Below are positions 37,110-46,790 of a stretch of 64,000 bases of DNA, in pieces; the stretch's first letter is position 1, and each line of letters starts with the position of its first letter. A program made the translations under genes and the position numbers. A model generated the notes under the pieces. The model did no database searches. It had not been told where the DNA came from and saw only the letters and a list, made by a program, of their open reading frames with translations. This stretch comes from Castellaniella sp040276085 (GTDB lineage Bacteria; Pseudomonadota; Gammaproteobacteria; Burkholderiales; Burkholderiaceae_B). The stretch lies in contig NZ_JBELOK010000001.1 in NCBI RefSeq assembly GCF_040276085.1, positions 248,001-312,000 on the forward strand, read 5' to 3'.

Positions 37110-38630
37110 ATGAATTCGCTGTCTGGCATTCCAAGAAGAATACACAGGATTCTGGACGAGGGCGCACGGCACGGTCCCGACCGCCCCGCAATCACCGATG
37201 AAAACGGCCGGACCTGGACCTATGCCGAGCTGATACAGGCCGTGCAAACCACCGCTCCCCGGTTGAAGGCGCTGGGTATCGGCGCTGGGGACAAGGTCCT
37301 GCTGGTCTGCGAAAACTCGATTGCCGCCATCGTGCTGCTATATGCACTGAGCGCGCTTGATGCCTGGGCCGTGCTTGCCAACGCCAGGCTCGGGGAACGA
37401 GAGCTGGACCAGATCCACCACGATTGCCAACCTGGCAGGACGCTCTACGTCCATCGCGTGTCCACGCAAGCCGATGCGCACGCCGAGAGGGCCCAGGCGG
37501 CGCTCTACGAGTTCTCCAGCATTGGCCCCATCAAGGTCTCGGGCGCCAACCCCCAGGCCCAGGCCGAGGCCGTGTACGAGGACCCCGCCAGGCAAGTCGC
37601 GGTCGTCATCTACACCACCGGCTCCACCGGCCACCCCAAGGGCGTCATGCTCAGCCACCAGAACCTGGGCTACGTGGCCTCGCCCCAGGTCAGGAGCAAT
37701 CCGCACCGGCCCGAAGACGTCGTGCTCTGCGTGCTGCCCATGTCCCATTCGTACGGCCTCACGCTGATGCAAAGCCTGCTGTGCGCGGGCGCCCACATCC
37801 ACGTCAGGCCACGCTTCTCTTTGAAGGAATCAACGGAGCTGATCCAGGCGGGAGTCCTGACGATTTTCTTCGCGGTGCCCGCCATGCTTTCCAAGATGGT
37901 GCATTACGCATCGACGGCCGGCATTTCCCTGAGCCCCAACCGCCTGCGGTATGTCTACACCGGTACGGCGCCGCTGAGCCTGACCCTGCGAAATGACGTG
38001 GAAACCCTTTTCGACACCGTCTTGCAAAACGGCTATGGGCTCACCGAAACCTCGCCCACCATCAGCCGCACCCGCAATCGACGCGGCGATGGCAAGACCG
38101 GCATCGGATTTCCCATCCCCGGAGTCGAGGTCCGAATTGAGGGCGATGACGGCCACCAGACGATTCCGGCCACGGGCGAGCTTATGGTGAAAGGACCCAA
38201 CGTCATGCTTGGGTATTATGGCAAGCCCAAACAATCAGCCGCGGCTATGACCGACGATGGCTATCTGAGGACCGGAGACATCGTGGAACAGGCGCCCGAT
38301 GGCGAACTGTTCATCATAGGCCGCTCGAAGGAGCTGATCATCCATTCCGGATTCAACGTGTATCCAGCGGAGATCGAGGCCGTGCTCAATGCGCACCCGG
38401 CCGTCCTGGTATCGGCCGTCATCGGCAGGCCGACCTCGGATAACGAAGACATCATCGCCTTCATCGAACCCGCCCAAGGTGCCGCCATCAGCCCCGAGGA
38501 CGCCCTGCATTTCGTCGCAAGCCGGCTCGCCCACTACAAGGTGCCGCAGCGTATCGTCATTTTGAACGAACTGCCGGTGGCGCCCAACGGCAAGGTGCGG
38601 AAAAGCGTACTGAAAGAGATGGCGCTCTGA
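37110..38630 (+). CDS. AMP-forming acyl-CoA ligase
   Basis: 506 aa, class I adenylate-forming enzyme. The P-loop is YTTGSTGHPKGVML (about 165-178), the A5 motif YGLTETSP, the A7/A8 motifs YLRTGDIVE and SKELIIHSGFNVYPAEIE, and the A10 lysine is in PVAPNGKVRKSVL. It activates a carboxylic acid to its CoA thioester with ATP. Within the cluster it would act on the acid produced by the alcohol and aldehyde dehydrogenases (inference). Medium-length and aromatic acids are all possible substrates. Confidence 0.93.
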   Translation: MNSLSGIPRRIHRILDEGARHGPDRPAITDENGRTWTYAELIQAVQTTAPRLKALGIGAGDKVLLVCENSIAAIVLLYALSALDAWAVLANARLGERELDQIHHDCQPGRTLYVHRVSTQADAHAERAQAALYEFSSIGPIKVSGANPQAQAEAVYEDPARQVAVVIYTTGSTGHPKGVMLSHQNLGYVASPQVRSNPHRPEDVVLCVLPMSHSYGLTLMQSLLCAGAHIHVRPRFSLKESTELIQAGVLTIFFAVPAMLSKMVHYASTAGISLSPNRLRYVYTGTAPLSLTLRNDVETLFDTVLQNGYGLTETSPTISRTRNRRGDGKTGIGFPIPGVEVRIEGDDGHQTIPATGELMVKGPNVMLGYYGKPKQSAAAMTDDGYLRTGDIVEQAPDGELFIIGRSKELIIHSGFNVYPAEIEAVLNAHPAVLVSAVIGRPTSDNEDIIAFIEPAQGAAISPEDALHFVASRLAHYKVPQRIVILNELPVAPNGKVRKSVLKEMAL

Positions 38631-38672
38631 AACCGTCGGACTTCAACCCATTGTTAAAGGATTCTCACCGTC

Positions 38673-40274
38673 ATGAAAGAGTATGACTACATTATCGTTG
38701 GGGCGGGCTCGGCAGGCTGCGTCCTGGCCTCGCGCCTGAGCGAAGACCCCAGCGTGAACGTCCTGCTCGTGGAAGCGGGCTCATCCACCTCGATTTTCGT
38801 CAATATGCCCGCCGGCATACGCGTGCTGTACCACAGCAGCAAATACAACTGGCGTTACTGGACGGCGCCCCAGGCGGCGCTGCACGATCGGAAAATCTAC
38901 ATCCCGCGCGGCAGGGTCGTCGGGGGCTCCTCGTCCATCAACTCCATGATTGCCATCCGCGGCAATGCGTACGACTACGACTCCTGGGCCGCCAACGGCC
39001 TGCCACAGTGGGGGTATTCGTCGCTGCTGCCCTACTTCAAGAAGCTGGAAGACGCCAGCCTGGTCGCGCAAAAAGGCGATCCAAACCGGGGGTTTTCCGG
39101 TCCCATCCGGCTGTCTTACGGCCCGCGGCGCGAAGCCATGCAGGCCTTCGTCGAAAGCGCGGCAACCATCGGAATCCCGGAAAACCACGGGTTCAACGGC
39201 GCATCCCAAATCGGGGCGGGTTTTTATGAACTGAGCATTGCCGACGGCAAACGCTCGGGCGCCTTCAAATACCTGGACCGTGCGGGCCCGCGAAAAAACC
39301 TGACGATCTACACCCACTGCCAGGTCAACCGGGTCATCCTCGAAGGCAAGCGGGCCAGGGCCATTGCCATCACGCGCCACGGACGAGAAGAGTCGGTCCG
39401 AGCCAGCCGCGAGATCCTGCTCACGGCGGGCAGCATCGGCTCGCCCCAGCTCCTGATGCTCTCGGGCATTGGGCCCGCCAGCCACCTGGAATCGGTCGGC
39501 ATCCCGGTAGCCCTGGATGCGCCGGAGGTGGGCGGCAACCTGCAAGACCACCTGGATTGCACCATCCGCTTCGAGGCGTCCGAACCCACCACGCTCACGC
39601 CCTATCTGGGCTGGATACGCGGCGCGATGGCCGGGGCGCAATACCTCTGCACCGGCAAGGGAGTGGCCGCCTCGCACGGCATCGAGGCCGGGGCCTTCTG
39701 GGGGCCGAACAAATCCGACCCGGTGCCCGAATGGCAGGCGCACTTCATCCTGGCGCTGCGCAGCCCCCCGCCCGGCTCGCACGTTCCCCACGGATTCGCC
39801 ATCCGGGTGTGCCAGCTGCGGCCCAAGAGCCGTGGCACCGTCCGCCTGTCCAGCGCCCACCCTGGCAGCGCGCCCCTCATTGATCCCCAGCTGGCGCAAG
39901 AACCCTCCGACTTCGAGAGCCTGAGCCACGGCATCGCCGAGCTGTGCGACATCGTCGGGCGCCGGCCCTTCGCCGATCACATCAAGCAGCCGCTGGACAA
40001 GGACGCGTTCGGGGACAAAAAAACCCGGGACAACTGGCTGAGGGATTTTTCAGAGACCGTTTATCATCCCGTGGGCACCTGCCGCATGGGGTCCGATTCC
40101 GCCTCGGTGGTCGACCCGGAAATGAAAGTACGCGGCATCGAGGGCCTGCGGGTGATAGACGGCTCGGTCTTGCCGACCCTCACGGGCGGCAACACGAACC
40201 TGCCTATCATGGCCATGGCGGAGCGGATGGCGGACGTCATCCGGGGACGAGCCGACGCCCCCGACAGACAGTGA
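38673..40274 (+). CDS. GMC-family FAD-dependent alcohol dehydrogenase/oxidase
   Basis: 533 aa. FAD motif YDYIIVGAGSAGCVLASRLSE at the N-terminus, GMC signature 1 GRVVGGSSSINSMIAIRG (about 80-97), signature 2 GSIGSPQLLMLSGIGP, and the catalytic histidine region YHPVGTCRMG with the C-terminal GGNTNLPIMAMAERMAD. Related enzymes include choline dehydrogenase, alkanol dehydrogenase AlkJ and polyethylene-glycol dehydrogenase. It would oxidise a primary alcohol to an aldehyde and pass electrons to a carrier. Followed 44 bp later by the aldehyde dehydrogenase gene, giving a consecutive two-step oxidation. Confidence 0.93.
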   Translation: MKEYDYIIVGAGSAGCVLASRLSEDPSVNVLLVEAGSSTSIFVNMPAGIRVLYHSSKYNWRYWTAPQAALHDRKIYIPRGRVVGGSSSINSMIAIRGNAYDYDSWAANGLPQWGYSSLLPYFKKLEDASLVAQKGDPNRGFSGPIRLSYGPRREAMQAFVESAATIGIPENHGFNGASQIGAGFYELSIADGKRSGAFKYLDRAGPRKNLTIYTHCQVNRVILEGKRARAIAITRHGREESVRASREILLTAGSIGSPQLLMLSGIGPASHLESVGIPVALDAPEVGGNLQDHLDCTIRFEASEPTTLTPYLGWIRGAMAGAQYLCTGKGVAASHGIEAGAFWGPNKSDPVPEWQAHFILALRSPPPGSHVPHGFAIRVCQLRPKSRGTVRLSSAHPGSAPLIDPQLAQEPSDFESLSHGIAELCDIVGRRPFADHIKQPLDKDAFGDKKTRDNWLRDFSETVYHPVGTCRMGSDSASVVDPEMKVRGIEGLRVIDGSVLPTLTGGNTNLPIMAMAERMADVIRGRADAPDRQ

Positions 40275-40318
40275 CCGGCCCCAGGCCTGGCAAACAACCG
40301 GAACTCAAGACACAGACC

Positions 40319-41761
40319 ATGAACGCGAACTCCTATCCCGACACCCAGCTGCTCATCGACAACCAATGGGTGGACGCCTCAAGCGGCAAGCAGATCGACG
40401 TCGTCAACCCCGCAACGGGAGAGCGCATTGGCGCGGTTGCCCACGCCGGCACGGCAGATCTCGACCGCGCGCTGTCGGCGGCCAGCACAGGCTTCCAGAC
40501 GTGGCGCCATACCCCGGCCGCCGAACGCGCGGCCACCATGCGGCGCGCGGCAGGAATCCTCAAAGAGCGGGCCGATGCCACGGCGCGCCTCATCACGCTG
40601 GAACAGGGCAAGCCCCTCTTCGAGGCCAAGGCTGAAGTACAGGCCGCCGTCGCTATCATCGAGTGGTTTGCCGACGAAGGCCTGCGCGTGCAGGGGCGGG
40701 TCCTGCAGCCGCGGCAAATCGGCAGCCAGCAGCTGGTGCTGAAAGAACCCATCGGCCCGGTGGCAGCCTTCACCCCCTGGAACTTTCCCATCAACCAGGT
40801 AGTGCGCAAGCTCAGCGCCGCCCTGGCCGCCGGGTGCTCCTTTCTCTGCAAGGCGGCCGAAGAGACGCCCGCCGCCCCCGCCGCGCTGCTCGACGCGTTC
40901 GTGGCAGCGGGCATGCCGCCCGGCGTGCTGGGGCTGGTCTACGGCAATCCCGCCGAAATTTCCCATTACCTGATCTCCAGCCCCGTCATTCGTAAAGTCT
41001 CATTCACGGGGTCCACCGCCGTGGGCAAAATGCTGGCCGCCCTGGCCGGACAGCACATGAAACGGGTCACCATGGAGCTGGGCGGACACGCGCCAGTCAT
41101 CATTGCCGGCGACGCCGACGTGGAACAGGCCGCCAAAACCATGGCGGGCGCCAAGTTCCGCAATGCCGGCCAGGTCTGCATCTCGCCCACCCGATTCCTG
41201 GTGCAAGACAGCCTGGTCCCGGAATTCACGCGCCTGTTCGTGCACCACGCCGAAGCGCTGCACCTGGGCGACGGGCTGCAGGAAGGCACCACGCTGGGGC
41301 CGCTGGCCAATACCAGGCGCATCACCGCCATGGAAAGCATCGTATCGGACGCACGCAGCGCCGGGGCCGACATCCTCACCGGGGGGACGACCGTGGGCGA
41401 CAAGGGAAATTTCTACGCCCCCACCGTCATCGGCAAAATCACGAGCCAGGCGAGCCTATTCAATGTCGAGCCCTTTGGCCCCATCGCGGGCATTCAGCCG
41501 TTTCGCACCCTGGAGGACGCCATTGCCGAAGCCAATCGCCTGCCGTACGGGCTTGCAGCCTATGCCTACACCAGCGCGTATAAAAATGTGGAACTGCTGT
41601 CCAGAGCACTGGAAACCGGCATGCTCTGGATCAACCAGGCGTCCTATGCGCCCGCCGAATTCCCGTTTGGCGGCGTAAAAGATTCCGGCTACGGCTCGGA
41701 AGGCGGCCAGGAAGCCCTGGAGCCCTACTTGAACACCAAGGCGGTTTCCATCAAGAGCTGA
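40319..41761 (+). CDS. NAD(P)-dependent aldehyde dehydrogenase (succinate-semialdehyde type)
   Basis: 480 aa from the ATG at 40319; the longer frame upstream overlaps the GMC gene in a second frame and is not real. Catalytic Glu in MELGGHAPVII and catalytic Cys in FRNAGQVCIS (about 250 and 285). NAD site FTGSTAVGKML. The closest group is GabD-like semialdehyde dehydrogenases. It would oxidise the aldehyde from the GMC enzyme to the acid used by the acyl-CoA ligase. Last gene of the forward operon, ending 5 bp before the convergent regulator gene. Confidence 0.93.
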   Translation: MNANSYPDTQLLIDNQWVDASSGKQIDVVNPATGERIGAVAHAGTADLDRALSAASTGFQTWRHTPAAERAATMRRAAGILKERADATARLITLEQGKPLFEAKAEVQAAVAIIEWFADEGLRVQGRVLQPRQIGSQQLVLKEPIGPVAAFTPWNFPINQVVRKLSAALAAGCSFLCKAAEETPAAPAALLDAFVAAGMPPGVLGLVYGNPAEISHYLISSPVIRKVSFTGSTAVGKMLAALAGQHMKRVTMELGGHAPVIIAGDADVEQAAKTMAGAKFRNAGQVCISPTRFLVQDSLVPEFTRLFVHHAEALHLGDGLQEGTTLGPLANTRRITAMESIVSDARSAGADILTGGTTVGDKGNFYAPTVIGKITSQASLFNVEPFGPIAGIQPFRTLEDAIAEANRLPYGLAAYAYTSAYKNVELLSRALETGMLWINQASYAPAEFPFGGVKDSGYGSEGGQEALEPYLNTKAVSIKS

Positions 41762-41766
41762 AGCGC

Positions 41767-42507
41767 TCAGGCCAGGCTGGCGGTGGCCTCGGGGCCCTCC
41801 GCCGGCTTGTCGGTATCGGACAAGGCCGACTGCCAGTCGTTTTCCACCGAACCCAGGTGGTTCTGCATGAGCAGCACGGCGCGCTCCGCCGACTGGGCCT
41901 CAATGGCCTCGAAGATGGCCTTGTGCTGTTCGTTGGACCGAACACACCGTTGAATATTGGAAAAGTAAATTTTCCGGCGCGATTGCGATAAGAAATAAAA
42001 AGAATTGACGACCCGCACCAAAACCGTATTTTTCGTGGCGGCAACAATGGCCAAGTGAAAGTCGCGGTCTTGTTCGTCGATGGGCGCCTTGCGCTTGATG
42101 CGCGCATCGCTTTCCTGCAAGATCGACCGAATATGCTGCAAATCTTCCTCGGAGCGCCGCTCACAGGCAATACGCACGGTATTGATTTCCAATATGCGGC
42201 GCACTTCCATGGCGTTTTTCACTTCTTCCCGAGACAAAGGCAGCCCCAGCGAGCTTTGCAGCACGGTTGCTTCGATACTGCTGTCCGCCCCCAAATCGCG
42301 CAGATAGATGCCGGAATTCGGCCTGCGTTCGACCACGCGCATGCACTCGAGCATCATCAGCGCTTCACGCACCGCGCCACGGCCCACCCCGAACTTCTCG
42401 GCCAGCAGCCGCTCGGAAGGCAGGCGATCGCCCGATTCCAGGCGATGGGTGCGAATATAGGAGAGAGTCTCGACGATGACGGTCGAGGGACTATTGTTTC
42501 TGGCCAT
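41767..42507 (-). CDS. FadR-subfamily GntR regulator (FCD domain)
   Basis: 246 aa from the ATG at 42505-42507. N-terminal winged helix (SGDRLPSERLLAEKFGVGRGAVREALMMLE) and a C-terminal all-helical FCD domain whose metal/effector ligands fit DFHLAIVAATKN, the family's D/N...H pattern. It probably represses the cluster in the absence of an acid or CoA inducer. The FadR-type half-sites TGGTA/TACCA at 32556-32592 and 45616-45644 fit such a protein. It lies at the centre, between the forward operon and the two reverse genes. Confidence 0.88.
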   Translation of the reverse strand: MARNNSPSTVIVETLSYIRTHRLESGDRLPSERLLAEKFGVGRGAVREALMMLECMRVVERRPNSGIYLRDLGADSSIEATVLQSSLGLPLSREEVKNAMEVRRILEINTVRIACERRSEEDLQHIRSILQESDARIKRKAPIDEQDRDFHLAIVAATKNTVLVRVVNSFYFLSQSRRKIYFSNIQRCVRSNEQHKAIFEAIEAQSAERAVLLMQNHLGSVENDWQSALSDTDKPAEGPEATASLA

Positions 42508-42660
42508 AGACTGGAAGGAAAGCTGTTCTGTTAAGTTTCGGAAAGCCAGGCATGGCGCCTGGCCCACCCACCAAACAAGCCGGGCGGATGCGGCAGTATT
42601 GCCGCACCGCAACAACTCTGATTGAAGCCCATTACGTGTCACGCGTCAACCGACGGGACC

Positions 42661-43887
42661 TCAGACCACGCCCTGCGCCTTGAGCGCCTCAAGCTCTTTG
42701 TCCGCAAGCCCCAGCAGCTGCGCCAGCACCGCCTCGGTATGCTCGCCCAGCGCGGGAGGCGGCGCCTCGTACTGAATCGGCGTTTTGGAAAACTTGATCG
42801 GATTGGCCACCAGATCGACGTGGCCGGCCACCGGATGCGGCAGAGAAACCTTCATCCCGCGCGACTGTACCTGAGGGTCCTGGAAGACCTCCGCAATCGT
42901 ATTGACGCTGCCACAGGGAACCCCGGCGGCATTCAGCGCATCGCTCCAATACTGGCTGGTGTGCGCCAACATGCGCTGCGCGACGATGGGCACGAGGGTA
43001 TCGCGATGGTCAATTCGAGCCGAATGCGTCGCATACAAGGGATCCGTGACCAGCGCTTCAAGCCCTGCCACTCTGCAGAACTTGGCAAATTGGCCATCAT
43101 TTCCCACCCCCAGGTTCATGGCGCCATCGGCCGTATTGAACGTCTGATACGGCACGATATTCGGGTGCGCATTCCCCATCCGCCGAGGCGACTTCCCGCT
43201 GGCCAGATAATTCATATTCTGGTTTGCCAGGAAACCCACCTGCACGTCGAGCAAGGCCATGTCGATATACTGCCCTTCACCCGTCTTGTTGCGATGCAGC
43301 AAAGCGGCCAGAATGGCGGAGCTGGCGTACATGCCCGTCATCAGGTCGGCAATGGGGACGCCCACCTTGCAAGGTCCCGCGCCCTCTTGCCCCTCTTTGG
43401 GGCCGGTGACGCTCATCAAGCCCCCCATGCCCTGGATGATGAAGTCGTAGCCCGCCCGTTCCCGGTAAGGCCCGCTTTGCCCGAACCCCGTAATGGAGCA
43501 ATAGACCAGGCGTGGATTCACCGCACTCAAGGCGGCATAATCCAGCCCGTAGCGCCGCATGTCGCCCACCTTGTAGTTTTCCAGCACCACGTCGCAATGC
43601 TGGGCAAGGCGGCGCACGAGATCGGCCCCCGCGGGCGTTGCAATATTGATGGTCACCGACTTCTTGCCGCGATTTGCGGCCAGGAAGTAAGCGGCCAGCG
43701 CGGTGTCCTGCCCTTGCGCATCCTTCAGAAACGGAGGCCCCCAGCCACGCGTATCGTCGCCGCGGCCGGGACGCTCGACCTTGATGACGTCGGCCCCCAT
43801 ATCGGCAAAAATCTGCGTGGCCCACGGCCCCGCCAGCACCCTGGTCAGATCCAGTACGCGTACACCTTGCAGAACACCGCTACTCAT
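42661..43887 (-). CDS. family III CoA-transferase (CaiB/BaiF)
   Basis: 408 aa from the ATG at 43885-43887. Class III CoA-transferase start (LQGVRVLDLTRVLAGPWATQIFADMGADVIKVE) with the conserved catalytic aspartate region in GVPIADLMTGMYASSAILAAL. It moves CoA between carboxylic acids, for example formyl-CoA, succinyl-CoA or carnitine type. In the cluster it could recycle CoA among the acyl intermediates. A 76-bp gap separates it from the flavoprotein gene upstream; an 8-bp-arm GC hairpin (GCCCGCCG/CGGCGGGC) lies in this gap and could weaken read-through. Confidence 0.92.
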   Translation of the reverse strand: MSSGVLQGVRVLDLTRVLAGPWATQIFADMGADVIKVERPGRGDDTRGWGPPFLKDAQGQDTALAAYFLAANRGKKSVTINIATPAGADLVRRLAQHCDVVLENYKVGDMRRYGLDYAALSAVNPRLVYCSITGFGQSGPYRERAGYDFIIQGMGGLMSVTGPKEGQEGAGPCKVGVPIADLMTGMYASSAILAALLHRNKTGEGQYIDMALLDVQVGFLANQNMNYLASGKSPRRMGNAHPNIVPYQTFNTADGAMNLGVGNDGQFAKFCRVAGLEALVTDPLYATHSARIDHRDTLVPIVAQRMLAHTSQYWSDALNAAGVPCGSVNTIAEVFQDPQVQSRGMKVSLPHPVAGHVDLVANPIKFSKTPIQYEAPPPALGEHTEAVLAQLLGLADKELEALKAQGVV

Positions 43888-43963
43888 AGGTTCCCTCTGT
43901 ATATGATCGGCCCGCCGCCCTGGAGCCCGGCGGGCTCGCCTCCCGGGCCGGCGGACCCGAAGC

Positions 43964-45568
43964 TCATGGCGTAATGAGCACGCCCGGGTTGAGCGTCCCT
44001 TTGGGATCCAGGGCCTGCTTGGCGGCGCGCAGCGCCTTGGCAAAGACCTCGGGGCGTTGTTGGTCATACCACTGCCGGTGATCGCGGCCTATGGAATGGT
44101 GGTGGGTAATCGTACCGCCATTGCCAATCAGCGCATTCGATGCCGCCGTCTTGATCTGCCACAGCTGCTCCGAGAGCTTTTCTTTATTTCCCAGGGCGCA
44201 GTACGTGAAGTAAGGCGCCGGGCCGTCCGAATACGTATGCGTGAAGCGGCAGGTCACCAGTCCGGGCCGGCCCGTCACCTCTTGGACCGCGGTCTCGATG
44301 GCGCCTTTCACCTTGCCGTGGAACTCCTTGAACTTGTCCCAGGTCACGGAAGTCTCGAAGGTCTCCCGCATGATGCCGCAAGCGGTCAGGTGCTCACGGA
44401 AGAAGGGCGCGCGGATGAAGGTGTTGCGCCACTGGCCGGAGGCGCCCTTCAAGTGGGAGTCGGTCGCCTCGCCCGCCGCATCCGTCACGCCACCATGATC
44501 GGCGCACAGCTCGCTTGCCCGCTTCATCCAGTCATCAAGCGGATGGTCGGCCGATTCGAAGCCAACGATCAGGATCGCATCTTGCCCGTTGCCGGCCCCT
44601 GTCACCAACGCCTCATTGGCATCAATCAAGCGGCAGTTGGAGGGATACAGGCCCGATTGCGACAAGGCCCGCACGGCTTCGGCGCCCGCATAAAAGTCCT
44701 TGAAGCGAAACGCCGCCGAGGCCCGCCACTTGGGCCGCTGGCGCAGCCGCATCCAGGCCTCGGTCACAATGCCCAAAATGCCTTCCGAGCCGATGAACAG
44801 GCGGTCCGGACTGACGCCCGCCCCCGATTTCGGAATGCGCCGCGACGCGGCGATGCCCGAGGGGGTGACCACGCGCAAGCTCTCGACCAGATCGTCGATT
44901 TGCGTATCTATGGTGGTATGGTGCCCCGCCGCGCGCGTGACGATCCAGCCGCCCAGGGTGGAGAACTCGAACGATTGCGGATAGAAGCGCAAGGAAAAAC
45001 CGCTGGGCTTGAGCTGGCTTTCCAGATGAGGACCATAGACGCCGGCCTGCACACGGGCCGCCTGGGACGTGGGGTCCAGCTCCAGCACCTTGGACAAGTG
45101 GCGCAGGTCGATCGTCACCACCGGACGGTCGCCCTGGTCGCGCGGCGGGGTCACGCCCCCTTGCACGGAAGAGCCGCCGCCATAGGGAATGGCCACCGCG
45201 CCTACGGTATCGCACCAGTCCAGGACGTCGATCACATCCTGTTCATTGCGAGGCAGCGCAATGACGTCCGGCGGATTGGAAAAGTCCCGGCGCAACATGC
45301 GGGCAAAATCGTGGGCCGACTTGCCGTAGCAGTGGTTCAGCCGTTCGAGATGATCCACAGTACAAAGATGAGCAATCTTGTCAGGCACCGCGACTCGCGG
45401 GGCGCGCAGCGTGATTTCGTCAGCCTGAGGGGCGGGGGTCGGATCGAAGCGATCCACCTTGAAATACTTTCCCCATACCGAATCAAGATGCTTGATTTCT
45501 TCCCTCGTGGGAGCCTGGTCCTCAAACCCCCAGCCGCTGAACCGCCGCTTTCTCGTCACTGCCTCCAT
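43964..45568 (-). CDS. FAD-linked oxidase of the alkylglycerone-phosphate synthase group
   Basis: 534 aa. VAO/PCMH-type FAD domain with PYGGGSSVQGGVTPP (about 143-157), and SFEFSTLGGWIVTRAAGHHTT. The C-terminal domain carries the histidine cluster GGTITHHHSIGRDH (about 496-509), the mark of alkylglycerone-phosphate synthase (AGPS), which swaps an acyl for an alkyl group to make ether lipids. Bacterial relatives are often annotated only as FAD-binding oxidases. Its position among alcohol, aldehyde and acyl-CoA genes suggests ether or glyceryl-ether metabolism (inference). Confidence 0.88.
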   Translation of the reverse strand: MEAVTRKRRFSGWGFEDQAPTREEIKHLDSVWGKYFKVDRFDPTPAPQADEITLRAPRVAVPDKIAHLCTVDHLERLNHCYGKSAHDFARMLRRDFSNPPDVIALPRNEQDVIDVLDWCDTVGAVAIPYGGGSSVQGGVTPPRDQGDRPVVTIDLRHLSKVLELDPTSQAARVQAGVYGPHLESQLKPSGFSLRFYPQSFEFSTLGGWIVTRAAGHHTTIDTQIDDLVESLRVVTPSGIAASRRIPKSGAGVSPDRLFIGSEGILGIVTEAWMRLRQRPKWRASAAFRFKDFYAGAEAVRALSQSGLYPSNCRLIDANEALVTGAGNGQDAILIVGFESADHPLDDWMKRASELCADHGGVTDAAGEATDSHLKGASGQWRNTFIRAPFFREHLTACGIMRETFETSVTWDKFKEFHGKVKGAIETAVQEVTGRPGLVTCRFTHTYSDGPAPYFTYCALGNKEKLSEQLWQIKTAASNALIGNGGTITHHHSIGRDHRQWYDQQRPEVFAKALRAAKQALDPKGTLNPGVLITP

Positions 45569-45615
45569 CGCACTCTCCTTTGTGGAAACACCAGCACTAC
45601 ACCTGGATATGAAAA

Positions 45616-45644
45616 ATTGGTACTACCAAACAAGTAGTACCAAT
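45616..45644. promoter_or_regulatory. inverted-repeat operator upstream of the flavoprotein gene
   Basis: Perfect 11-bp arms ATTGGTACTAC and GTAGTACCAAT around a 7-nt spacer, with a nested TTGGTA-c-TACCAA (45617-45629). The TGGTnnnACCA core is the recognition style of FadR-subfamily GntR proteins. It shares GTAGTACCA with the importer promoter 13 kb away. It lies 48 bp upstream of the flavoprotein start codon at 45568. Confidence 0.7.
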
Positions 45645-45750
45645 AATACCGGCAGGCGCGCACCGATGTCAACGCATTCTTCTCGTTCTGTGGCAAGTCG
45701 GCGCACAGCGCCTGTTGCGGCGGTATTCCGCGCGCAGCCGCAGGCTTGGC

Positions 45751-46647
45751 CTAAGCGTGCGGCGCGGCGCACTGCGCCATCAGCCAGTCCCGAAACACGT
45801 GAATCTTCTCGACTTCGGCCTCGCTGGCACGATAGGACAGGAAGTGCGTTTCCACGTCCATGGCCTGAAACTCGCCACACCCCAGTTCGACCAGCGCCCC
45901 GCTGGCCAGTTCCTGCTCGGCCAGGCGCACGCTCTCGAGGGCAACGCCCACGCCATCGACGGCGGAGGAAATGGCCAGGGCGGCGCGATCAAACGACAAG
46001 CGGGCGCGTCCCGGCAGCGGCAGGCGGTTCAAGGCGAACCACTGGGGCCAGCTCACCGGGTTGAGCTGGGAATCAATCAGCGGCAGGGTTTGTATCTGCT
46101 CGGCCAGCGGCTGGCCGGCGCGCAGCAGCGACGGGGCGCACAAGGGAACGTTGCGCTCGGTCCCCAGCGCGCAGGCCACAATGCCGGGGGCTGCCGGTGC
46201 GTGGCGGTACGAGATGGCCAGATCAACCTCTTGCGCCCGCAAGAGATGAATGGGCTCGGCCCCCGAAGTCAGCCGGATGGTGATGTTCGGATGCGCCTGC
46301 ATGAAGCCGGGCAGGCGCGGACTGAGCCACTTCACCGCCAGGCTGGGCGGGCAATGCACGGCCAGCACGTGCGCGTGCGGGGCCAGGCGCACCTCGCCGC
46401 AGGCCGCCTCGATGGCATCGAACACGCGCGAGAGGCTCTCTTGCAGGCGCGCGCCCTCGGGCGTGAGCTGCACGCGCCGGTTGCGCCGCAAGAACAAAGG
46501 GCGCTGCACGTGCTCTTCCAGCTTCCGCACCTGATGGCTGATCGCCGATTGCGTCAGGTGCAGTTCCTGAGCGGCCAGGGTAAAGCTGCCCAGGCGGGCC
46601 GCGGCCTCGAAGGCCCTGAGCAGGGAAAAATTGGGGACTCGACGCAT
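45751..46647 (-). CDS. LysR-family regulator (GcvA-like)
   Basis: 298 aa. N-terminal helix-turn-helix (LLRAFEAAARLGSFTLAAQELHLTQSAISHQVRKLEE) and HCPPSLAVKWLSPRLPGFMQAHPNI in the effector domain, as in the GcvA/AmpR-like group. Divergent from the class II aldolase gene with a 143-bp gap that contains a perfect inverted repeat at 46665-46685, so it most probably activates the aldolase/MFS pair. Confidence 0.9.
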   Translation of the reverse strand: MRRVPNFSLLRAFEAAARLGSFTLAAQELHLTQSAISHQVRKLEEHVQRPLFLRRNRRVQLTPEGARLQESLSRVFDAIEAACGEVRLAPHAHVLAVHCPPSLAVKWLSPRLPGFMQAHPNITIRLTSGAEPIHLLRAQEVDLAISYRHAPAAPGIVACALGTERNVPLCAPSLLRAGQPLAEQIQTLPLIDSQLNPVSWPQWFALNRLPLPGRARLSFDRAALAISSAVDGVGVALESVRLAEQELASGALVELGCGEFQAMDVETHFLSYRASEAEVEKIHVFRDWLMAQCAAPHA

Positions 46648-46664
46648 GACGGCCTGGGCACAAA

Positions 46665-46685
46665 AACATGAATGTAATTCATGTT
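46665..46685. promoter_or_regulatory. candidate LysR operator
   Basis: AACATGAAT-gta-ATTCATGTT is a perfect palindrome with 9-bp arms. It lies 18 bp upstream of the LysR gene start and about 106 bp from the aldolase start. The position and dyad size fit a LysR autoregulatory recognition site. Confidence 0.6.
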
Positions 46686-46790
46686 TTCATGAAAAACGAT
46701 CGTTTGTCAATGGGTTAAGCCTGGCTGAAGATGAAGCACCTTTCATCCAAGCCTTGCATCAGCGCACCAACCGCGCACAGGAGATCTTTC